Source: Apostichopus japonicus (Eukaryota > Echinodermata > Holothuroidea > Aspidochirotida > Stichopodidae). From it: a stretch of DNA of 64,000 bases. The DNA lies in contig NC_092572.1 of the NCBI RefSeq assembly GCF_037975245.1, forward strand, positions 4,793,501-4,857,500, given 5' to 3'. Of this stretch, positions 11,401 to 20,705 are shown piece after piece. The stretch's first letter is position 1. Each line of letters starts with the position of its first letter. Under the pieces are notes generated by a model. It made no database searches, was not told the origin of the DNA, and saw nothing but the letters and a program-made list of their open reading frames with translations. The position numbers and the translations under genes are program-made.

Positions 11401-14400
11401 GTTACCGTTTAATAATTATCAACATGTGTTAATTTCTTATAAAGTTAGTGGTGGACATTTCTTCTAACGATGTCATCATGGTGAACTAACAATGTTCTTA
11501 ACTCCAATGTAAACTGAAATCTTAGGAATTTCTTTTATTTCAGTAGAATTGATAACAATATTTAGCAAGATATAGATAAAAGTAAATACTTGAAAGATAA
11601 ATCTTGATGTCATTCTTTTTCAATTTTCGCTCTCCTTTGTCAACGACTGACTTATGACTGGAATAGACCAATCGATTTTTTACCTATTTCAATTTAGTGT
11701 TATTGTTTTATATTTATATTTTTGCAGGGAAGACTTAGTCTATTAAGTGTAAGATTATATTGTATATGACTTGTTATTAGAGATCTTCGTATTGCGTCAA
11801 TTGACTCTACTTTTGGTCTATTAAGTGTAAGATTATCTTACATATGTCTTGATTTGACAGATCTTAGTATTGTGTCAATTGTCTCTACTTTAGAGACTAA
11901 GTCTATAAAGTATAAGATTATCTGATATATGTCTTGCTTTGACAGATCTTCATAGTCTGTCAATTGTCTCCACTTTTAGAGATGAAGTCTATTAAGTGTA
12001 AGATTATATTGTATATGTCTTGCTTTGATAGATCTTAGTATTGTGTCAATTTTCTCTACTTTTGGAGACTAAGTCTATTAAGTGTAAGATTATCTTATAT
12101 ATATCTTGATTGTACAGATCTTCGTATTGTGTCCATTGTCTCTACTTTTAGAGACTAAGTCTACTTACTTGGCCACATGTCTCAAATGTTACTTGTTGTA
12201 TTAACGATAAAAACAAAAGCTATTGGATTGCATAACTTAATTATGGAATTATCTCATTAAAAGAATAAATTATGTTTAAGTCTCACGTGTTCCCAGCCAG
12301 TAACGCTTTCATGATGTTCCTCATTTTTTTTCGTCAGCAGCAGCTGACGCTGATATGACACACATTACTACGTTGGCTCAACATGACACAACGAAATCCA
12401 CTGAACGACTCGATTCTACAACAGAGGAGGGAGTTAAGAGTAAGTGCTTTCAATCTATGGTAGCCAACTATGAATATAAAATTACCGTTGACAGACATTT
12501 TAATAATAATCAACATGTTTTAATTTCCTATAAAGTTAGTGTTGGACATTTCAACATGATATCATCATGGTGAACTTAAAATGTTTTTAATTCCAATCTA
12601 AACTGAAATCTTGGGAAATTGGAGAATTGAAAACAATATTTAGCAAGATATAGATCAAAGGAAAATTATTGAAAGATGAATCTTTGTCTTTTCACTTTTC
12701 TCTGTTCCTTTGTTACCGACTGACTTATGACTGGAATAGACCAATCGATGTACTGGATTAGTAACTATACGTCAACTTGGTCTGACGCAGTGGACAGATG
12801 CCGCCAATTGTTCAACAATGGTCACCTCGTGCACATTGACAACGAAGAGGAGTATAATGAAGTAAAGGCCATTCGATATCAAGCCAACATAGGGGATGCA
12901 TTCGTCTGGATAGGCATCCATGACTCTGAACAAGAAGGTAACACACAAACACATTAAAGCAGCCGTTGTATTTAGTCGATACCTCTTCAAACTGTGCCCT
13001 GAAATATGCATATATTATATGACAAAAAAATAAGATTGATTTTGATTACATTAGTCACAACGCTCTCATTGACTTACTTTCACAAAACTGAAAGACTGCA
13101 AGCATCATTTCTCTACCAATAGAGTTTCTTATAATGGGTAGCAATGACATGCATTAAAATATCCCCCAAAATAGTTATTGAACTTAAAATTGAGATGTCT
13201 TGTTGATGAATTCGAGTAGCCTTTCTAGGTTTTAACATATAGTATTACTTAAAATAGCTAACTAGCGGAATATTTCTGTTGTTTTCCACCGCATACAAGA
13301 CAGTGGGACAAGCGGGGTTGGCGGTGGGGGGGGGGGGGGTGATGGATGGGATGCAATATTTCTGAGGGTAACAAATGTGGGTAAAGTGAAGATGATGATA
13401 AGGTCTTTGTAGGAAATTTTCAGTTAGGTAATTGAGTCGTAGACAATACTTGGATATTAAGTGTAAACTCAATGGACAAATGGTATTCAGCTAATACACA
13501 TACGAATCAGAATCGACAAGTAAATACAATATTGTTATTGTTGTTATGATCTTTTCTTGAAATAGTGTACTATGTCGAAAAATTTTGATACTAAAATTGC
13601 AGCCAATCCTACACCCACCCTTTTGAGTCACTCAAATGAAATTTGGTGGGTTGGTCTGACTAAACTGTGGTGGGAATAATATAGGGTGACACTCTAAAAA
13701 ATGTAGATTGAGATGTAATAGCATACGTCGATTATAGGTCAGAGGTGAAAGGTTTAATTAAAAAAAAAACAGCATTTTGCGAGTACGAAGAAGACAAAAT
13801 GACCCATGTTAGATATCATACTCCCTACTCATTGACCATACGGTCGATGGACTTAAACGTGTTGAGTATGGGTCTCAGTGTGTCTTTATTGCAAATTTTT
13901 TAATGAACTTGTTGAGTATGTGTCTTGGCATGGGTGTTACACATGTTCCAAAATAACATTGTGGTCCAAACTTCGAAGAAGGGTATCACAGACAATAGGT
14001 ATATAGTGCATGAATGAATACAACACGCCAACGCTAATGTGATCAACGATTTCAAAGGTCAAATTGATACAAAATTTCCTTATAGTGTGTGGTTAATTAA
14101 TTTCAAGTTTCAACTCTAGAATATTCCTATGGCTAAAGTTGATTGCTGAACAAAATTTGCTAGAATTTTAATTTAGTAAAATAAGCTACTCTTATTGTTA
14201 ATTTGTTGTCTTTGTATTTTCGTTTCAAGGAGAATGGAAATATGAGGACGGTAGCCCACTGACCTATGACAATTGGCTAAAAGGAGAACCGAATAATTGG
14301 AATGGCCAAGACTGCGCAGTGATGATATATGATGGTCTGTATGACGACAGGAGTTGCACCACAAGTTACTATTTTTGCTGTGAATATTACCTTGAAGACA

Positions 14401-14411
14401 GCAATAATTAA
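8406..14411 (+). CDS. CTL-1: secreted stalked C-type lectin, intact
   Basis: Predicted exons: 8406..8457, 10285..10398, 11258..11359, 12338..12439, 12740..12937, 14230..14411. The sum is 750 nt (249 residues plus stop) and every intron is phase 1. Exon 1 is a signal peptide (MEMTLYLPLIIISVVPY). Exon 2 is Ser/Thr-rich with one Cys (TFKCTRTSQG). Exons 3 and 4 are paired 34-residue Thr-rich stalk units (TTLAQHDTTKSTER). Exons 5 and 6 make a short-form C-type lectin domain: Cys1 in DRCRQLF, the WIGIHDSE core, EPN, Cys2 (QDC), Cys3 (RSC) and Cys4 (FCC). EPN predicts mannose-type Ca-dependent binding, but the ND pair before Cys3 reads DD (YDDRSC). The doubled Cys in FCC and the stalk Cys could allow inter-chain bonds. 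The likely role is an extracellular recognition lectin; ligand unknown. Confidence 0.8.
8458..10284 (+). other. CTL-1 intron 1
   Basis: 1.8-kb intron with a short array of the 25-bp TACATAATATATAGGCTAAT-type repeat (about 9206-9312), a poly-C run (9121-9130), a (TTA)n run near 9551 and poly-T near 9850. An 82-codon reading frame at 8800-9048 recurs in CTL-4 and CTL-5 but loses frame in CTL-5; I treat it as non-coding. Confidence 0.6.
10285..10398 (+). CDS. CTL-1 exon 2: Ser/Thr-rich segment
   Basis: Acceptor TTCTCACGTAG, donor GAAG|GTAAGT, 114 nt, phase 1 at both ends. It reads ISQSLGGVAGATEHH, then FKCTRTSQGTSSTTSSSE. The start is supported by the equivalent CTL-2 exon, which has a better acceptor (CTCACGCAG) at the same place. 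Confidence 0.7.
10423..10940. repeat. ~86-bp intronic tandem array, CTL-1 intron 2
   Basis: About six units, each containing GTAAGATTATCTTATATATG, ACAGATCTTCGTATT, GTCTCTACTTTTAG and the palindrome AGACTAAGTCT. Units differ by scattered substitutions. Confidence 0.9.
11258..11359 (+). CDS. CTL-1 exon 3: stalk unit 1
   Basis: Acceptor CTATTTCAG, donor AAGA|GTAAGT, 102 nt, symmetric phase 1. It reads AADADVTQITTLAQHDTTKS, then TERHDSTTKQSVK. It is Thr-rich and likely O-glycosylated. Confidence 0.75.
11667..11676 (+). pseudogene. Vestigial start of a lectin-domain exon
   Basis: GACTTATGACTGGAATAG plus ACCAATCGAT copies the acceptor and first bases of exon 5 (12740), then diverges into AT-rich intron. 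Equivalent stubs follow stalk exons at about 25309, 28147, 40241, 41235 and 53334. Confidence 0.65.
11728..12175. repeat. ~86-bp intronic tandem array, CTL-1 intron 3
   Basis: About five units of the same family as 10423-10940. The homologous array in CTL-4 (53398-53585) has about three units fewer. Confidence 0.9.
12338..12439 (+). CDS. CTL-1 exon 4: stalk unit 2
   Basis: Acceptor TTCGTCAG, donor AAGA|GTAAGT, 102 nt. It reads AADADMTHITTLAQHDTTKS, then TERLDSTTEEGVK, a close duplicate of exon 3. Confidence 0.75.
12740..12937 (+). CDS. CTL-1 exon 5: lectin domain part 1
   Basis: Pyrimidine tract, CTGAC branch-like sites and acceptor GGAATAG; donor GAAG|GTAAC; 198 nt. It reads QSMYWISNYTSTWSDAVDRC (Cys1), then QLFNNGHLVHIDNEEEYNE and the core AFVWIGIHDSEQE. 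Confidence 0.85.
12938..14229 (+). other. CTL-1 last intron
   Basis: Homologous to the CTL-0, CTL-3 and CTL-4 last introns. It carries a 14-nt poly-G run near 13326-13339 that varies in length among copies. Confidence 0.7.
14230..14411 (+). CDS. CTL-1 exon 6: lectin domain part 2 and stop
   Basis: Acceptor GTTTCAAG. It reads GEWKYEDGSPLTYDNWLKGE, then PNNWNGQDCAVM, LYDDRSC and YYFCCEYYLEDSNN, with TAA at 14409-14411. EPN is intact. Confidence 0.85.
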
Positions 14412-17400
14412 GAAGGGAAGGAACGACAGCAATCAAAGGAGTAAAGAACATATTTAAGTTTTAAGAACACTCTCAATATCTCTTGTTGAGATTCAGATGT
14501 AAGACATACAGACGTTATATCTACTAGTTATACGAAGATGAATGAATACATGTTGGTGCGTCTTAGTACTAATTAAACGCCAAAAAATCACTTTAAAGAA
14601 GCTTTTTTTTTCAAGTGATATATAAGATGTAGCTCCTTTAATGATATAATGAAAGAACACAGAAGAAAGTAAATATATAAATGACATAGAATGCTCTATG
14701 ATGGACTATAAATATATTGATAACGACGTCAGATGTAGCCGTGGATTTGGGTGCGTGTGCATGTATGCGGGTGTATGTTTATATTACGTAGATACTTTGT
14801 AAAAGACAGAATTGATTAAGATGGATAGAAATACCGATAATCACAGCAGAAAAGAAAACTGTAAACTTTTATAATTTTTATGTCTTGTCTTGCTCTAGCC
14901 TTGTCTTGTCTTTCTTTCGTGGAGCTTTTACGTATATAAACATAAACGTTTAATCGGTATAGATAGATTGAAGTGACATGTCGGTACATATTAGTTCTAC
15001 TAATTAAAAAGCATGATGAAAGAAATATATTTTCAACCAGTGAAATGAAGTAAATGCTTTATTTACACAGTGGGAAGAATTAGAAAAGAAATGGAATAAT
15101 TAATAAACTCATTGTATATATGTTTAAGACAACAACGCCTGGCAAAACGGGATTCGGTTCAGCGTCTACCAATGGAATTCAAACAGGAAAAACAATTGAC
15201 GTGATTCAAAATAATACTTGAAGGGAATTTATAAACTAATGAAAAGTAATTTTAAATGTTCTTAAATAACGAGTCATGTAGCAAGATCGAAAATAAGTAA
15301 CAACATAAAAATATCAACAATATGAAAATACCGGAAAGCGCATATTTAAAATTAAGGTTTTTATAAGGAGAAAAAAATCATGTTAAAGCTACTGTTGAAA
15401 AATAAGCATAACCAAAGGGGTTGAAATGTGTATTACATTATTATTTTATTCAACTAGAATATTACGAATTTGAATATGCAAGTGATGTTTGGTAGGTTTT
15501 GCCAAAAAAAAAGCAAACTCGGAAACATCAAATTTGCGTAATTTATATATATTCCATCAAAAAAAAACATGTATCATGTTATTTGTTATGTAATATGTTG
15601 CTAAATAATGTTAACAAATATGTAACGTTGTCATTATGTTTTGTACCTGACGTTCTACATGATGATGAGTGATACTACACATGCGAACTTGACGTAGCCT
15701 CGTGATACGTTCGATGGCTGCAATAAAAGGTATATATACCTGTGGCCATTGTGTTTTGAACGTTGATTTCGTTCGTTTCCTGATTCAGTTTCTCTTGAGG
15801 GTGTACCCTTCATTGATCAGTAATGTAAACAATCCAAGAAATTGTATAGAACCTGTTGAGTTTCGAAATAAAATTAGCTCAAAACTTCATTTTCATGGAG
15901 CTTTTCAAACTTTAAAACCACATGGTGTTTATCAGTAGCAGTATTGGGTCGTGTCGAAGACACCCTGAATGAAGGTATCATTCATAACAGGCAACGTATT
16001 AAAAATCTGATGGTTTTATTAAGTAAAAGTATGGGATAGGTGTCGACAACGGTATGTATGACCAGTATCGTAATTTACAAGTCCACATGTATTTATTGGT
16101 AACGGTGTTGGATAGGTGTTGACGACCGAATGAACGAAGACAATATTAACTGGTACCGTATAGATATAAATGTCATGCATTTTCAGTATAACAGTGCTGG
16201 GTAGGTGTCGAAAACGGCATGAATGAAACTCGACTGACAGCTGTGTTTCCGCAATTTACAGCATATTAATATTAATGTTGTGCTTTTTGTCACCACGCAC
16301 CACCCCATCCCTCCCATTTTGATGAAATTCTAAGAACTGAGAACTTTGACAGCAATGCAAACATTCCGAATGTATCAGATTTCATGGATAAATTAACAAG
16401 CAGATTATACTAGTCTAAAGAACACCTCCACATAGCATTTACCCACAGTGACGGAAGTCACAGACCTCCTACTGTGATACAACTTCAATGCATAGATTTG
16501 TCAGTCAAAATAGGTTACATTAAATCAACCAAATCTCAAATTAGGGGTATGATATTGAGATCGGGTTTTCAACTAGCGGTGTGGAATTTATATCTCTTCA
16601 GTATAAGTCTCATATTGTTTGAAAAATCCCAGAAAATCTCTTTAACTTATGATCCTTGAAAATGTTTACTCAAATCGGCTTTTCTTACATAGTAGGTAAA
16701 CAGTGAAATGCACTACCTAATGATTTAAAAATTACACACAACGTATAAGTTGTTTTAAAAGACAATTATTAAAGTTTATTTAAGTTTTTGACATGTTTTT
16801 GTCACTTTTACGCTTTTTGTCGGAATCTTTTGATTGTATGTTTCATTAAGGTAACAACGTATTGCGTGGCAAAATGGGACTTAGTTGAGTGTCTGCCAGT
16901 GGAATTCATACAGAACAAACAATTGAAAGCAATTCCGAAAATACTCGAAGGAACATTTAAGCTAATAAAATGTAATTCTAAGTATTTAAATAACCAGTCA
17001 TGTATAGCAAGTACGGACAAGTGGTAACTATACGAAAATACAAACTTAAGTTTTTTTTTTTATAGAAGTAACGGTAACGTGCAAGCTTAGAACCCAGAAG
17101 TCACTTTCTTAAGAAACATGCAATTGTTAATACTGCATATTGGAAAAAATTAATATAACCAAATAGGTACAAATAGACGCTTTCATTATTATTGTTTGTA
17201 ACTGCTTACAGTAAAATGTAAAATCATCAATTTTTGTTCACGTTCCTTTTCAACAATGTATGGACGTATACCTAATAGTTTTATAACAAGATGGACACTC
17301 TTTCTGACTTTCTTTCTTAACATATACGTTTTAAGTACGCTCATTTCAGCTATTTAAATAGCTCGCACATGACTTGTACGTAATGTTTTATAAATTACAG

Positions 17401-17800
17401 TTCCTTCCGTACTTCTTATATTTGAATATATTGTCAAGATCGTGTATTAAAGTTTTGTATTGTGTTAGACAAGGGATCTTCTACCAGCGAGATTGCTTCA
17501 ATTAAATAGATCAGAATAATGAATTGGAAAGGATGTAGTGTTGCCAAAAAGTAATATATTGCTTTCTTTCATGTTAAAATGCCCAATTTCATCACTCATG
17601 TTGCATATTTTGTGGATCACGGAAAGATTTGCACGTTTTAAGTGTTCATTGTTCATACCAACTAACCGATAGCCTATAACTATATTTACGCCTGTTTTGG
17701 GCACTGTGTAGTAAATAATGTTAATAAAGATGTATTTTGTGTGTGTAAAGTTTACTAAATTATATAACGTCATTATTGTTTTATAAATTACTGCAAGATA
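14412..17800 (+). other. Intergenic with diverged downstream modules
   Basis: No supported gene. Blocks near 15125-15330 and 16850-17035 both match the CTL downstream module (compare 2190-2400), implying a second copy whose coding exons are gone. About 15690-15800 matches 2860-2960, and 17280-17720 matches 30930-31340. Four imperfect repeats of GGATAGGTGTCGACAACGG type start near 15941, 16030, 16107 and 16196. Confidence 0.5.
15941..16235. repeat. Four imperfect ~77-89-bp repeats
   Basis: The related segments GTATTGGGTCGTGTCGAAGA, GTATGGGATAGGTGTCGACA, GTGTTGGATAGGTGTTGACG and GTGCTGGGTAGGTGTCGAAA are each followed by a TGAATGA-like stretch. Confidence 0.6.
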
Positions 17801-20235
17801 GTTACAATCTTTTAGACGGTCGCAATTGGTTGCATAATAATGCATTAACATACATGATATTTTATGAAAACGATTATGTAAGTTCAGTTTGCACCCGGAT
17901 GCCTTGGGAATTCAACTATCAATGCGTTTTTACGGGGAATAGTGGTAAAACAGCGACACACGCAAGCTACATTAATGTTTCATTTTAATATGAGATGTTT
18001 GTTGAAGAGAATTAAATAAAATATTAACATGATATGGAGAGGGTGTTTGCTCATATGTCAACATCCTACTTTCAATCAGAGAACATGTTCTTAAAGCAAT
18101 CAATTGTTTTTCTTCAAAATGGCGTTGTTGCAATGATATTGACAAAAGTTTAAAATGAGAGATATAATTTAATTTAATTTCTTTGTATTTATTTAGGAGC
18201 AATCTCTATCACCATCTAGCATCATTATTCTAGTTATCCCTAATGTTATTTCTCGTAGTCGAATATTGTTGTTTTTGTCTTCAGTAAAATAATGTAACTG
18301 ATTCCATGGTTACGTAATAAAAGTTCCTAATTGTCATGAAAAATCATTGAATAACTTTCAATAAAAGACCAATGCAGAAGAAATTGAAATTTATGATGTT
18401 ATAATAAAGTATATATGTTATAATTAATTGTGCACTAACTTTTTTTTAAAATTATAATTTAAACCCCCAGAACGATTTAGCATCTTGGCTCCCATAACGA
18501 AAATGATGGTTGGTGCCCTGCGTACTGATTATCTATGATCACACTGATTGCAATATTAAAGGTCCTTCACGCTATCATCAAATATGAGATATATATAGTC
18601 GCAGATATGTTACAAGGCTATACATTATTGTCACAAATTAGTAATTTGATTATGAACATCATTTCTCTCTTTAGCTAGTTATTTCTTCAACGTCGGTTTC
18701 GCCCTTAATTGGGTATTTTTAGGGCCGACAAATTCAATCGTGAGGGCTTATTGAAATTACAAGTCCAAAAATTCCTAAAAACAAGTATTTCGCTTGTGAC
18801 CAAATACAATCCCCTCATCAACTCCATATGAACACTGTTAAACGGTCAGTATGTAAGAGAATCGTTTAAGGTACTAGCTTTTCGTCAACCCCCTAACCTT
18901 TGATTCACTCACTTTCTCCAGACTTCCCAACCCAGTTTCTACCTCCGCAAGCAATTTCCGTTGCGGAAAACCTCGATGCAAAAAATGCCCTCATATATCC
19001 CCTGACACTATGGTTAAACACGATTATGGTCGACTATGGTCTTAGACCCCCTTCCCTCTCTTGTGATTCTGAATTCATTCAGTTCTGTAGTAGTCTGATG
19101 TGAGTAAATATCGCATCTTGTTAGGATAGAAGGGTTGGATATGGCAATTTTCGATTGTTCTTTCATTAAAAACGGGTATCACTCTTAACCTTTCACATGA
19201 TTAATCCGAGGAAATACAAATATTCGACCCAGCAACTTTCAGCAAGTTTTGTCAGTAAATTTTACAGGTTTTGTTTCCAGTGTACAACATGATATTTGCT
19301 CCATTCTTTGAAAAGTCGTTCTTTATCCGACCTGAGTTAGCAAAAATGAAGGAGACCATGTTAAATGCCTCCACTCCACTTCTTGTCTGGATTTCAATCA
19401 TTTATTCAGTTGTATTAGCCTGTACAAATAATATGAAACTGAAGTGATTCTAATAAGCCACAGAAGGTATGTGACAGTATGTGACACTAAAAATATATGT
19501 TTCATCGCCATTTTGTGTTCACATCCGGTTGAAAAGAAGTAAAACAAGGTTTGTGATAACCTATACCAACATAATTATTTGAAAAACGTATGATACTCAC
19601 AATACTGCTGGAGAATGCTATTCAATGTACATTCACTAATTTGATGAATCTGGAAAATACAATGATTTCTGCAATAGAAATGATATTGGAACTTGTTTGT
19701 TCATGCTTTATATGAATTCTCCAGCCTTTCAGCTAACAATAATTACTAAAGTGATGGATATCATATATAGAGTCACCTAAGTTAAATATACAGGATGTAA
19801 CCTGCAAAAACGGTTCACTGGGGATGAAGCACCTAGCTATAATACAATTCACAACTTTTACATACCACATGTACCACGAAATTGATGAACTCTATTTTGT
19901 GTTTCAATATGAAACTTTCAAAATGACTGCAAATTGGCCTAGCTTAAGGCTAGGTGAACAGTAAGTGAATTCAGTCAGACAATCTTTTCCTTTGGTGCAT
20001 GCATTTTTAGGATTATATCCCAATATTGGATTAGTGAGAAACCAATTCGAAATAAGTATCTTATGGATACCTGTTCTTAATAACAGGAAAAGTCGATACG
20101 TTTACTAACATACGTTATATGCATATGTGGGGATATCATTTCTCATTAAACCAAAACTAAAAACCACAGAGATCTAGGCGCATATTTTGTATATGTTGGT
20201 GAAATTTGATTAATTCTTCATAGTTGTTTTTCATA
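17801..20235 (+). other. Intergenic upstream of CTL-2
   Basis: AT-rich, largely unlike the other copies. Small reading frames at 17776-17988 and 18900-19103 have no recognisable domain or splice context that I can defend. Nothing else seen. Confidence 0.5.
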
Positions 20236-20249
20236 GTTGCCATGGGAAC
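20236..20249. promoter_or_regulatory. RFX X-box-like palindrome upstream of CTL-2
   Basis: GTTGCCATGGGAAC, one base from the ideal palindrome, 418 nt before the CTL-2 ATG. Flanks resemble the CTL-1 site only weakly (CAAATGGTTACAAC against CAAATTTGGTACAA), so the motif is better kept than its surroundings. Confidence 0.5.
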
Positions 20250-20561
20250 TGATGGAACAATTTTCATATCAAATGGTTACAACAACAATAAAAGGGGGAA
20301 ATATCGCGAAGGAAACATCGATTACTTCTCAATGAAATCTGCTAATAATTAAACATACTATTGTTGACGCTCACGTTTTAATATCTTCTAAGACTCTTCT
20401 ATCCTGCTTGCTATTGTCATTATCGCTTTCATGTCAGTTTTATAATATCACACAAAAAGACTATTTAGACGATTGCAGAAGGTTCTTTTTGTTCTTTCAA
20501 AAAAGATCCTTTTTTTGATGAGTCTAATAATGAGTTTTATTTATTTATAATTTATTTTTGA

Positions 20562-20567
20562 TATATA
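20562..20567 (+). promoter_or_regulatory. TATA-like box, CTL-2
   Basis: TATATA, 92 nt before the ATG, close to the 89-nt spacing in CTL-1, CTL-4 and CTL-5. Confidence 0.35.
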
Positions 20568-20653
20568 CGTGTTGTAGAGCATGCAGTACATCTTGGTTAG
20601 CTTCGGTGTAATCATTTCAACATATTTCCATCAATCGGTGTGCCACTAACAAG

Positions 20654-20705
20654 ATGAAGAGGACTTGCTACTTACTTCTGATTGTCATTCTAGTGATCCC
20701 AGAAG
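20654..20705 (+). CDS. CTL-2 exon 1: signal peptide
   Basis: MKRTCYLLLIVILVIPE plus one base, donor GTTTGT as in CTL-1. It joins in phase to exon 2 (PEA then FSQSFGG). Confidence 0.7.

Noticed and set aside
10423-12175. CRISPR-like array
   Set aside because: Units are contiguous ~86-bp tandem repeats without unique spacers, inside introns of a eukaryotic gene.
12772-13011. 79-codon minus-strand frame, repeated at 42588 and 54193
   Set aside because: It is antisense to the lectin exon and recurs only through duplication.
17776-17988. 70-codon frame with three aromatic/Cys stretches (SSVCTRMPWEFNYQC)
   Set aside because: It faintly recalls a lectin end, but has no WIG or EPN, no partner exon and no matching splice phase that I could establish.
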